Below, piece after piece: positions 33,160 through 45,100 of a stretch of 64,000 nt of DNA. Position numbers and translations under genes: made by a program. Location: the NCBI GenBank assembly GCA_030407085.1, contig CM059587.1, positions 19,751,001 to 19,815,000 of the forward strand, read 5' to 3'. Every line of letters begins with the position of its first letter. Within the stretch, counting starts at the first letter, position 1. The notes beneath the pieces are model-generated. The model was not told the origin of the DNA, made no database searches, and saw only the letters and a program-made list of their open reading frames with translations. Origin of the DNA: Trichopria drosophilae (lineage: Eukaryota > Arthropoda > Insecta > Hymenoptera > Diapriidae).

Positions 33160-35455
33160 CAATCTGGGTATAATTATTACGTCTGTCCTTACCTGGAAAT
33201 GACATGTCAATGCCATTTCATCAAAGGTCCACAGCGTCCTATACAGGTTAAAATATCGTGGTGCTTTCAATTTTACTCTCTTGTAGTCACATTTGCTCCT
33301 TTGGGGTATTTCATGCTAGGTTTGAATCCCTTTAACGTTGTAGTTATATCTTGCACCGAAAACTGGTTACTACGTGGCCAGCCGACAAACATGTTTTATT
33401 TCAACTCGCTCTAACTTATTTAATTCTGAGGATTTTCAAATGAATAAAACAAGAAATTGTTCGTTAGTTTTTTGTATCTAATGAAGAAAGAAAATATTAT
33501 ATATCTCAATAACTCAATGAAGTTATTTAGAGCCTCGAAGCACATAAGGGCAAATCCACAGAACGTTTACTTTCATGTTATTTTAAGATTCACGTAAATA
33601 AGCTGTACAGAAATATTTATAAAACATTACTATTTACTAAAAAGGATATGCTTTTCAAGGTACACTTATTTTTTTGCATGATAGTTGATTAAAAAACCAA
33701 AGGAAACACGAAAGCTCATAAAATTTGAATAAACTGCTGCCTGCAAATCGTATTTTTTTTAAATATTTTGTTCTGTAACTTTTGGAACGTGTATTCTTTT
33801 CATTTGAAAATCATGTCGTTGATTAATGGCACTTTATAAAAGCCAAAGATACTTGAAAAATAAGTGTGCCTATCGCTTAATAAGAATGACATGCGTCCAA
33901 AGTCGCGTGCAGAAGATTTATGTAAAATGGAATTTTCGTTAATTTCTAACAATAACTTTTGGAACAAACAATATTATGGCTCCATACTTTGGGAATTTTT
34001 AATTGATGATATAATAAGTGACGTATTCCAAGGAATAAGGTGTGCCTTGTCTCATCTCAATTCTGTGCCTATTCCAATCTATAGCCTTCGTGCGTAACTG
34101 TTGTTGAAAAATGACACTTTTGTCAGGCACACGAACTATACACAATTAAATGCCTTGATTATTGGCGTAATTTATTGTTTTAGGTGTCATAATAATACTC
34201 TGAACTTGTTCCAGAAATACAATACGATGTTCAGGGGTAAAACAAGACATGAAATTATCTCTTTGACACAAACTCCTTTCTTTACACGGAAAAATGCTGA
34301 TATTTGTTACGCGCGGGTTTTATTGGTAACTGATCATAAATACGTTGACAAATTTAAAAATTGAAGATGGTAGATACAATATGGCGGACCAAATTCCTAA
34401 AAAGTTGCTTGAACCAGCTGAAACTGTGTATTCGGGGTCGCTCATCGGTCGAGATTCGCTATAGCGTTGCTCCAGAAAAAAATCAAAATGTAACTTTGGG
34501 CAACTTTGTTTTTTATCTCCCTTGCTTCATCTTTTCTGGTTAAAAATGAATAAATATGGTACTAATGACAACTTACGTTATACCTAAATTTTTTTTCAGG
34601 ATTGCCGGGATTGTAATGCCTTAAATCGACTTAAATAAATGTTTGCTGCTAAAATTTGTATATTATGAACCTGAAAGCAAAAAGAAAGAAAACCCCCGAA
34701 TACCTAATTTGAGCTTGTGTGAGTAACTTCTTACAAATTCGGTCTTCCATATTGAATTCGCCATCTTGAATTCTGAATATCTGTTGACGGATACGTGACC
34801 AGTAACTTAAAAAACCCCGAGTAACAAATTTGATCTGTTTTCCGCGTACAGAAATATGTTTGGTTCGAAGATATAATTTTAGGTCTCGTTTTACCTGACT
34901 CCGCTGAAACAATCCTTTAAAAGTCGTAACGTGTCGTTTTTTCTACATTTTATATGTTTAGGAGTGGCCTCAGGTTGATTTTAAATGTGTGCCACCGAAT
35001 AAAAAAAATGTTTTTCTTAAAGCGTAAAGTTAGAAGATCTGTGGATTTACCCATAACGCGTTGGTCTTGGTCATCGGCTGTCACCAACTTTAAACATACA
35101 TTACTTTTTTACTATTAGAACAATAAAGATAAAACTTTCCAGAAAATTTGTTCATACCTTTATGAATAACTTTCTCGCTGACAGTTTTCGGATACTCGAA
35201 ATTTGTTCGATAAACGATATCATCATTAGATGCGCAAATCTGTAATGAACAATTTCTTTTTTTATTCGTTTCAAAACCTTCAAAATTGACTATGTTATAG
35301 CGAGTTGAAATAAAAAAGCCGATTCACAGTGGACGGATGAGAAGTTCAACATCAATTTGCCGGACTAAAGTACTGCCGACGCTCGAAATGTGGATGGATT
35401 CAGTGCATTTTTTTTTAATTAACAGGTAAATATGTACAGAATACACTACATGTAT
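33160..35455. other. No gene recognised
   Basis: AT-rich. At 34735-34850 there is a fragment (CATATTGAATTCGCCATCTT, ACCCCGAGTAAC-like) matching the interior of the piggyBac-like element at 46140-47164. Otherwise nothing can be supported. Confidence 0.35.
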
Positions 35456-35460
35456 GCGTA

Positions 35461-36477
35461 AATTCCGTTTTTTATAATAAAACATTAATAATACCATCCA
35501 AAATAGGGGGAGAATATGTAGACCCTGTTGAAATACATGTAACATTTTTTATTTAACAATGCTGGCAATTTTTTTATTTTTTTCTGATTATGCAAAGTTG
35601 CTTCTGGTCACGGAAAGAAGTTATTGTAAAAATTTCAGCCTCGAAAGCGAATTAGAGCTCTCTAAATTTGAACTTTTATTCTTCTTGTTGTTAAATTACA
35701 TACAAAATTCTTTTTAACAATGCTGGCAATTTTTATAAAATTTCCTAAGTATGTAAATTTGCTTCTGATCACGAAAAGTTATTACATACAAAACCTGGCG
35801 TGAAATTCAATTTTACGCTTGGAATGGCAAAAAAAAAAATTTAATTACAAACAATTTTAAACGAAATGATATGGGATGAATTTTAACTTATTTGTTATAT
35901 ATGGTAAATACTGCCTATGCTCATGCCCGTGAGTTATCCTTTTTTCTTGTAGAAATAAAAACGAACAATTCTAAGATAAAATAGTTCTATTTATTTTCAA
36001 AACGTGTTGAAACAATGTAACATTATTGCAGAATTAAACATTTAATTTTGTTAAAATTTGTTAAAAAGAATTTTGTATGTAATTTAACAACAAGAAGAAT
36101 AAAATTTCAAATTTAGAGAGTTCTAATTCGTTTCCGGAGCTGAAACTTTTACTGAAACTTCTATTTGTGACCAGAAGTAAATTTACATACTTAGGAAATT
36201 TTATAAGAATTGCCAGCATTGTTGAATAAAATTATGTATGTAATTCAACAACAAAAAGAATAGAAGTTCAATTTGGGAGAGCTCTAATTCGCTTTAGGGG
36301 CTGACATTTTTACAGAAACTTCTTTCCGTGACCAGAAGCAGCTTTGCGTAATCAGAAAAAAATAAAAAAATTGCCAGCATTGTTAAATAAAAATGTTACA
36401 TGTATTTCAACAGGGTCTACATATTCTCCCCTATTTTGGATGGTATTATTAATGTTTTATTATAGAAAACGGAATTT
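35461..36477. mobile_element. Foldback element with tandemly repeated arms
   Basis: The left arm (35461-35790) and right arm (36060-36477) are inverted copies. The outermost block AATTCCGTTTTTTATAATAA is followed by GAATATGTAGACCCTGTTG. Within the arms, the unit AACAATGCTGGCAATTTTT...TTGCTTCTG(A/G)TCACG occurs twice per arm. No coding capacity. This structure is typical of foldback (FB-like) elements. Confidence 0.7.
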
Positions 36478-37362
36478 GGTTACGGAACCTGTCATTTCAC
36501 ATTTGTTTTTCGGATCAGTCCTTCGCGTTTCCTTGCAGCGTGCATGTCATCTGCGAATATTCCTGGAGTATTTTGGAAAAATATGAATGATCTTTTTTAG
36601 GTACAGGTTCTAGGCATGATGAGCCGAGATGGTGATACCATAAGGTAAGAATTACAATAAGAAATTTTGAAATTCGATGTGATAAAATCACGCTTTGTTT
36701 GGGGTTACAAATTATTTTTGGATAACTTGCTTTTCCGCGCTTCTTATCTAACTAATCAAAGCGTGAAGTAAATTATAATAGGATGTATTTGGTGTTTTTA
36801 CATTTTCTAAAATTTTCCACGAATTACGATAAGAAATTTTATAAGCAGCTTCACATATGCCCCGGTGTTTTTGAAGTTTGTATAGAGAATTTGAAGTTGG
36901 ACAAAATTTTCATCCATATATTTATTTCAAAGACATATTTACTCAACAAAAATTTCTCTAAAACATATATGATGCAACCTTTTCAGGCGTCATTCCTAAC
37001 CGAATAAAATGCATTCAACTCAAGAAAATAAAAAAAATGTAAAAGAAACAAATTTATTATATTGTAATTTACTGCACGCTTTGATTAATTAGATAGGAAG
37101 CGCGGAAAACCGAGTTACCCGAAATTAATTTTTAACCTCGAAGCGTGATTTTATCGCATCGAATTTCAAACTACTCATTGAATTTTTTATCGTAATTCTT
37201 ACCTTATGGTATCGCCATCTCACCTCCTAGAACCTGTACCTAAAAAAGATCATCCATATTTTTCCAAAATACTGCAGGAATATTCACAGATGACACGCAC
37301 GCTGTAAGGAAACGCGAAGGACTGAACCGAAAAACAAATGTGAAATGACAGGTTCCGTAACC
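36478..37362. mobile_element. 885 bp element with about 290 bp terminal inverted repeats
   Basis: The ends are GGTTACGGAACCTGTCATTT and its complement. The arms run through TTCGGATCAGTCCTTCGCG and ATGGTATC to AGCGCGGAAAA. It abuts the preceding foldback element exactly, so one may have inserted at the edge of the other. Confidence 0.75.
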
Positions 37363-37760
37363 TGACGTACAATTCAAATTTTCAATATTTATTTTTCAGC
37401 ACTTCGTAGCATCAAAATCTCTTTAAAATCACTCATCCGGTTGCCGTAATAATAAAGAATATTTCCGTAAAAAAAAATTACCTGCAACTTCAATCTGAAA
37501 AGCTAGAACTTGGAGCAAAGGTTTCCTCGCTTTTTCCTCTCGTCCGCCCCCGCGCTCGAGGGCCCTTAAATGCAGTCGAAGTTCGAACCCGGCCTACCCC
37601 ATTTTCTACTCCTTTGGACTGAAATTTGAGTCCAATAATTTTAGAGTGTAGTCATCCCTCATCTTGATTACGCGTCTTTAGTCATAGCTGACATTTCCGC
37701 AAATCTTAATCTCAAGTTGCGACGCCTTCAGAACACTGCCTTAAGATATGTGTTTCACTA

Positions 37761-39211
37761 ACAAGGGGAACCCACGGTCGGGGGGTCACGATTTTTAACG
37801 GAAATTTTTGTACGTATTCTAGGGTGAAAATAAAAATATACGTGTTTCAGCATTTTATCCAATGGGTTTTGGTTTTTATACAATAAATTATTGAAATACA
37901 CGTTCTTATTGCCATATATATACCAACTTTTGAACGTCAGATACATTCCCCTTGAAACATTCGAATGCCTGACATCCGCATCATAACCCCACTGCGAATT
38001 CCTGTAAACATTTGAAAAGTTGAATGCGAAGCATTTTTATATGAATTAAATTATGATTTTTGCGCCCTTCCCTCCATTTAAATGCAATTCCTAATTTGAA
38101 ATTCTTTTCGTGTATTATTTTCGGAAAGTAGTATAAAGATACATTTATATGTATATACAAAAAATCAAATTCATTATTTCTAAAGATTCTTGTAAAAGAC
38201 ATTCCTATATATTTTGAATAAGGTATTTTGCATGATTCATTCGAAAATTATAATTCTCCCTCAAACAAAGCTATTGTACGATATCTTCCTACATCCGCTT
38301 TATGTAAAACAAATTTTGTTCTTCTTCTATAATACCAAAATTTTTGTTCAGTTTCCTAAATATTAAAAGTATCGCAGAATACGATATCCATGATAAATTC
38401 AATTATTCTGCAACAGCGATAATTCTAGTCATCTATTTGTTGTTAGCTTTCCTATTTCGTATTTTATATTGCGTGAAATATTTTTTCCAAGGAATCAATC
38501 TGTTATTAAGAGAGATATTTATATTCATATAAATGTATATTTTCACTATTTTTCGAAAACAATACACGAGTTCTAAAGTGATGCTTTCAATGTATCGTGA
38601 GTCCGAAATTATCTATTTTTTCATATTCATCATTACCCCCAAAATGCAATAATGCAGTAAATTCCATATGATAGGAACATTTTTAAGAATATACGATCAC
38701 ATTTCTTTGCAATATTTAAATTATAAAACTTTAAACAATTCTTTTTTAAATTTTCTCAAAAGGAGAAAAGATCGAGCATACTTCAAAATGGTATAAGAAT
38801 AGTATATTACAGAACTTAAAAGAAAATCTTTTCTTGCCGCTGCAGGTTAAACTAGTTTCAAGAATTTCAAATTAGGAATTGCATTTAAATGGAGGGAAGG
38901 GCGCAAAAATCATAATTTAATTCATATAAAAATGCTTCGCATTCGACTTTTTAAATGTTTACAGCAATTCGCTGCGGGGTTATGATCCGGATGTCAGGCA
39001 TTCGAATGTTTTAAGGGGAATGTATCTGACGTTTAAAAGTTGATATATATATATATATGGCAATAAGAACGTGAATTTTAATAATTTATTGTATAAAAAG
39101 CAAAGCCCATTGAATAAAACGCTGAAACACGTATATTTTTATTTTCGCCCTAGAATACGTACAAAAATGTCCGTTAAAAATCGTGACCCCCCGACCGTGG
39201 GTTCCCCTTGT
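37761..39211. mobile_element. 1.45 kb element with about 345 bp terminal inverted repeats
   Basis: The left arm 37761-38105 begins ACAAGGGGAACCCACGGTCG and includes GTATCTGACGTT-type and GGAGGGAAGGGCGCAAAAAT blocks in reverse. The right arm 38865-39211 is its complement at roughly 90% by eye. The 760 bp centre is AT-rich with no recognisable transposase. Matching short open frames on opposite strands are the two arms. Confidence 0.8.
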
Positions 39212-39828
39212 AAGTTAAGGAAACGTGTAATTTGGCATATAAATTGGTTTGGGATCATTTCCGATAACGATGAGTGAAGGTAATTGAATTTTGCGCCTTC
39301 GATGGGTCATTTGGGGTCAAAGAGTATCGAACAATTTATTTTCGCAATTTTTGAGGGGTCAAAATTGTCAAAAAATCAACTTCGCCTATTCTTATCGGGA
39401 ATTATTCCAAACCAATTTATCCACAAAAAAAAACAGGTTTCCAGCATATAAAACATTAACTTTTCGAAGATCGATTTTCGAGACTTTTTGTCCCTGAATA
39501 ACCCCTCGAAAGGTAAAATTCTCAAAAAGCAATTGCGCATATTCCTCATAAGCAAACCGCTTAGAACCGTGAAGGAAAATGAATATTAAAGTTTTTTAAT
39601 ATAAATTCTTACGTAAAACAATTGAATTAATTGATCAGATTTATGGTTTAAAAATTTATTTTCAAAGTGGAAGCAAATCCAATGAAATTTGAATATTTTG
39701 GCGATACCAGTATCAACACCTGGGGCATTCCATGCCAAACGAGCCACTTTTTGAAAATATTTTTTTATTTTCATTTATCCTACTACGATTTGTTTTGGTA
39801 CGTATATACAACATATTTTACCTGATAA

Positions 39829-40205
39829 CCCGGGAAAAAATGATTTATATCTGGATCATATATGCACCATATATGATCATACATCATCATATATGATTCA
39901 TATATCATCATATAAGATTCATATATAATCCAGATATGTTTATGTATGCTCATATATTGATTTTGACCTGATATAGTAATATATAATCATATATGAGCAT
40001 GTATGAGCATATATATCCCATATATATTCATATATAGCTAAATCTGATTATTTATATATATATCAGGTCAAAATCCGAATACGAGCATACATAAACATAT
40101 CTGGATTATATACGAATCATATATGATGATATATGAATCATATATGATGATGTATGATCATATATGGTGCATATATGATCCAGATGTAAATCATTTTTTC
40201 CCGGG
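39829..40205. mobile_element. 377 bp near-perfect palindrome of CATATATGAT units
   Basis: It begins CCCGGGAAAAAATGATTTA and ends with the exact complement. Both arms are built from variants of CATATATGAT and ATATATGATGATATATGA. It could extrude a cruciform of about 180 bp per arm. No coding capacity. Confidence 0.8.
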
Positions 40206-40799
40206 AAAAGAAATAAATATCAATTGGTTCGAATTTTAAAGCCCATTTCAAAATAAGCGAACAACAAAATTACGATTAATTTGAATTATTTTGACGCAAA
40301 GACGGATGGCAAAAAAAATTATGTCTGACATAAAACATTTTGGTTTTTCCTGCTCTTTCAAGAAAATGTATATATTTCTTAGAAATTTTTTAAAATCGTG
40401 TCATAAAAGCGTTTTTTACTTTTTTATATTGAATTGGCTACTCCAAGGTATCTTTAAAAATTTGTAAAAATGCAGTTATTCAAAGTGAAATGCATGATGT
40501 ATGTAGTTAGAATGATAATTTTTTGAAAATGAAATTAACGTTATTAAATGATAACAAAAAAATAAGTCCCCCGAAGTGCATGCTAGCATTTATAATCCAG
40601 TGGCCAACTGTTTTCCTTATTCATCAGCTTATATTTCCCTTCAGGATTATTGTATCGAGTTCAATTGTTTTTCATTCTGAAGGTAATTTTCTCCTCTTTA
40701 ACAAGAAATTACTGTTGTATATACTTTTAGGTTATGTATGAAATATAACACAATCTTCAATACAGAATTTGAAATAGTTTTGTCGGTCTGGATTGGTAA

Positions 40800-41400
40800 A
40801 TTACAAATAGTTTTAAATAATATCACCGCCGCCGGCATTAGCGTTATCCGAGATGTACCACGGGGAAGTTGCACGGTCAAATTTACATCTCTTTTTGGTG
40901 CTTTTTTTAGATGGTTCCTCTTGTCGTCACCTCTTTGCTTGCGCGTTTGCATGATTGCAAAATTAACTGATAATGTGTTTTGTGGCTCCTTTTTGTTTGT
41001 TTTCACGCTTTTCTTTTTTTTCGCGTTTCTTGAGGAAAGACGGAAAAGGTTGTTACATTTGAAAACCTTTCTAATGTTTTTTTTTCTATTTCTTGACCAT
41101 TAATTTTTTTTCTCCGGAACACGACATAAAGCAATGGCACTTTTGTGTTGCCGGTATAGTTTTTGGTGTAGAAAATCTGGCTTCTAAATGCTGCTTCATC
41201 CAATGGTCTTCATCTTTTGACACACAGAAGACATCAGTCTCACGAAGGTTTCGTTTGCTCCAGTCATAGTTAAAATTGGATTTCCATTTACTACTTGAAA
41301 TCTGGCACGACGACGACGCAATCGCTCCGGTACCGTCGCATGACCCTTTACCGTGCGATGTAGCATGGAAGTGCCACTCAGTTTGCTATTTAAAACTAGA
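40800..41400 (-). pseudogene. Transposon-derived protein fragment (SHGKGSCDG motif)
   Basis: On the minus strand from about 41400, the reading contains WHFHATSHGKGSCDG, then a WMKQHLEARF stretch and a basic tail, with frameshifts. I recall the SHGKG.CDG motif from multi-copy, transposon-associated insect proteins, but the family is not certain. It is open in pieces only and has no start. Confidence 0.35.
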
Positions 41401-41406
41401 TTATTG

Positions 41407-41665
41407 CAGTAGAGTCCCGGTATAATTGCATCTCGCTATATTTACGCCCCGGAATATCTTCCCGTCCTATTATATTTTCCTGACGCCGCCCCCCCCCCCT
41501 CCCCCCTTGCGGGCTGGGGCCTCAGGAAGGGCCTGCTGTGACGTCACGAACATTTAACGCGATTCAAGGGAGTGGGAGAAGCGGCACTGCCCTTTTTATG
41601 GCAAATATAACGAGACGGGAGGGGAAGTCGAGGAACCGAGCGAGTAAATATACCGGGACTCTACT
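41407..41665. mobile_element. pogo-like MITE, family A, second copy
   Basis: The same family and orientation as 10744-11007: CAGTAGAGTCCCGGTATAAT at the left, ATACCGGGACTCTACT at the right, core CCTCAGGAAGGGCCTGCTG and a full TGACGTCAC at 41539-41547. It lies about 0.5 kb beyond the 3' end of SPAG1. Confidence 0.75.
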
Positions 41666-42196
41666 CTTTTACAAGTTTGTTTCTATATTGACTTTAGTTC
41701 AAGTAGGTCCATCATTTAGGGAATAACTTGTAATTTTCCTGTACATGTTTGATCACAAAGCGTTCCGAAATGCATCTAAAATTCTATATAAATTTTATGA
41801 GAAAAAGTATTGTTTGAAGTAAAACTTGTGACATGCTACTGTAAATACCAGAGGAATAATATAAATTTGTTGGCATTTGTTGTATTTAATATTGAACTAC
41901 AATAATTTTAGTAAATACAAAACAACTTACATATGCATAATTCAGTACATCTGCATAATATGAACTGAAAGGCGACATTAAACAAATTATTCTTTCACTG
42001 AAAATCTCGGTTTCTAATTTGAAGGTGATGAGTTTTTTTGAGGAGAATGAACCGCTTAGTCTTATCCTATGAAAATACATACCAAATCTTGTATGACTTA
42101 AAAATGCAGTCAATTCATTTAATGAGTCAACGTTCTTACTGCTTTCAGTTCATCAGTTTTAAATAAAAACGATTTCTTCATGTTTATGACACGTTA

Positions 42197-45100
42197 TTAA
42201 AAGTTTTTTTTAACTGTTCTAATAAACCTCTTGATCACTTCATTTCTTCCTGTTAGTTGCTTGCAGTACATGCATTCTTGCAATATCACATTTTATATAT
42301 TTCTCGTAGTGTAGAAACTTCCTTTAATCCATTTGTTTCCATATATGAAAATATATTTTCTAAAACTATAATTAACTCATTAAGGAAAATATTCTGAAAA
42401 ATGTTCGTTGTGTTTTAACAATTTACAATAAAAGTTACCTTCTTTATCCTGTGTGCTCAGAAACATAATTACGATGCAAAACCTGCTTAATGACCCAAGA
42501 GCTTTCAAAAATTGTTCAACAATATGGATATCTCCATTATTACAAAAATGTGTTTCAAATGTTTTTAAAATTCTGCTCAACATTGGTGAATCCAACTTAT
42601 TTCCGATAACTACAATAAAGCGAGTAATGTGCATCATATTGCAATAATTATATAAAATTCATTGTTATAGCCCAGATAGCCAATATGCATGTGCATAAAA
42701 GCTGCACGTTTATGTGTCACTACCATATATTTAGGCAGCATTTATTATAACACATCGTGTATCAACATAAATGTTTCTTATTATGTCTGCACAATGTCTA
42801 CATGTAATGCAATTAAGTGTCGTAATAATTGCAGCATGTACGTCGACGAATGATGTGTACACGAGCAGCATATATTACCGACTAAAAAGCAGCATATTTG
42901 CAGCACGTCATGCTACAATTATGTCGTCATATCATGCATTTTTTTAAAATCCAAGCAGCGTATTTACAGTACTTCATACTTAAATTATATCGTCATATCA
43001 CGCAATTTTTTTCATCTAAGTAGCATGTTTACAGCATGCGAGCATTATGTCTTCATATCGTAAACCTCCGTAACTTAAGGTCAGGTTACCATGGAAAATT
43101 TTGAAAAAATCGAAAATTTTTTTTTTCGTAAATCGCTAGGAGATACTCTCTGAAATAACACAGAATTAGTCCCGAAGGTTCGAACGACCGAAAAATAGGT
43201 ATAAAAGAGGGGAGAGCGGAGCAGATTCATGGTGCGGTTATCAAACGGCAGTAGCTACAGATAAATTACATGACTTCAAACATCCTTCGGCTTTGGATGA
43301 AGAAGTGAAAGATCTTTTATAACCAATTTATGAGGAATTAACCGACGAAAAAGTGTACGAGAGATACTTAGGCGCTAATACTCAAAACAATAACGAAAGT
43401 TATAATTCGTGTGTTTGGAACATAGCTCCTAAGCACAAATTTGTTGGTAAACAAACACTAGAAATTGCTGCTTTTAGTGCTGCTTGCATTATTACCGATT
43501 TTGAAAGTTATGGAAGTTATGGGTGTTACAATCGACCCGCAAGCAAGGCAATACCCTGATAAACGACAGGCGTGTTGATCGAGCTAAACTTGAAGCGATG
43601 GAAGCATCTAAAGAGCAGCGGACTGCAAGAGGAAACGCAAAAATCCTTGAAAATGACGAATATGAAGACCAGAAAGGAGTAGTGTACGAAGCCGAATGGG
43701 ATATGTAAGTAAAAGTCAATTTTCACAACGATTTTTCACAAATAAAACAAAAAAAAATTTTAAAACTTTAATCGCGTTTTTCTCGAAACCACGTTTTTTT
43801 CAACTTAATGACACTCTCATTTAAAAAATATTGCACCTATCGACATGAACCAAACGGCATTTTACTCTTCAAAAGCCTCTCTATGGTCTGGACTCGGATC
43901 TAAAATATTTATTGTTATTTAAAAAAGTTATGAATAATTAAAACTGAAAAAAGGGTCAAAAAATTGAAAAGGCCGCAATTTTTTTGTCTACATTTTTTAT
44001 TCTAGTTCACACGATAGCCAATGTCATACAGAATAAGAAACCATTTCCATGTTTGCTTGCAGATAATTTTTGGATGAGAAATCGTGTCATTGGTCCGGAG
44101 GAGGAGCGACTTTGAGCCGCCATTTTGAAAACCGCCATTTCGACAAAAAAATTACGAAAAAATATATTTTAATTGTTTATGACATGTATTTTAAGATATA
44201 AAAAGTTCTATTTCCAAAAACGTTTTTTAGTGTGAATAACGTTTATCTAAAAAAAACACGAAATCCATGGTAACCTGGCCTTAAAACTACAACTCGAATG
44301 AACATAACATTTTCCAAAAAATGTTAATAAATCCTAAAATTAAAATTAGAAGATATAACGAAGTGCTAGAATGGATCACAACATGTTTTTCAGAAATTCG
44401 CCGGAAAAATTCATAACTTTCTTTTTCATAAAATTTAAATTTTCTTTTGCGTTAGAGGCGTTAAAATTAAAATGACGTTTTTGTCGTTTATATAAAAACT
44501 TATTAATTTTGGACATTTTCTTACAGATAAAAAGGTGCGTTTCTAAATTCTTTGCTAATACCAATTTTTACATTTCCAATCAAAGAAATTTTGTCATTTG
44601 GACAATATTTTTCCGGTGAAATCCGCCCGTATCCCCTCTTAAATGGAGTCCCTCAATTGCTCGCCGTTTGGTTAATTACGATTATCGACGCCAGACGCAG
44701 TGACGACGCTCGGAGGTTTACACCACGCGCCCACCGCTCCCGATGTAGAAGTGGATTTTCATTTAGTTATATGACATCCAGCCGCCGAGGAATGATATTG
44801 AAACGGTTGGGTAGGTTTCGCATTTCGAAGTGGCATTTCTCAGAACAATGTATATATTACTATATAAACAAAGAAATCTGACTATTTGAATTAGAAAGCG
44901 AAGAAAATCTGTTCTTATGTTGAGGAATTATTATCAACGCGTTGTTTTGCAAGTGTACGAAATTTTGCATGCTGCACATAATGTCGATATTATCAAAATG
45001 AAATTGTATTTGTACGGGATTTTTTCGTAAAGTAAATCCAGTACAACCTCTCTTGTTCGACACTTCGCTTGTTCGACAACCTCCCTAGTTCGACAGTGCC

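Noticed and set aside
42890..43070. CRISPR-like array
   Set aside because: Three diverged units with no spacers of constant length; eukaryotic intron repeat.
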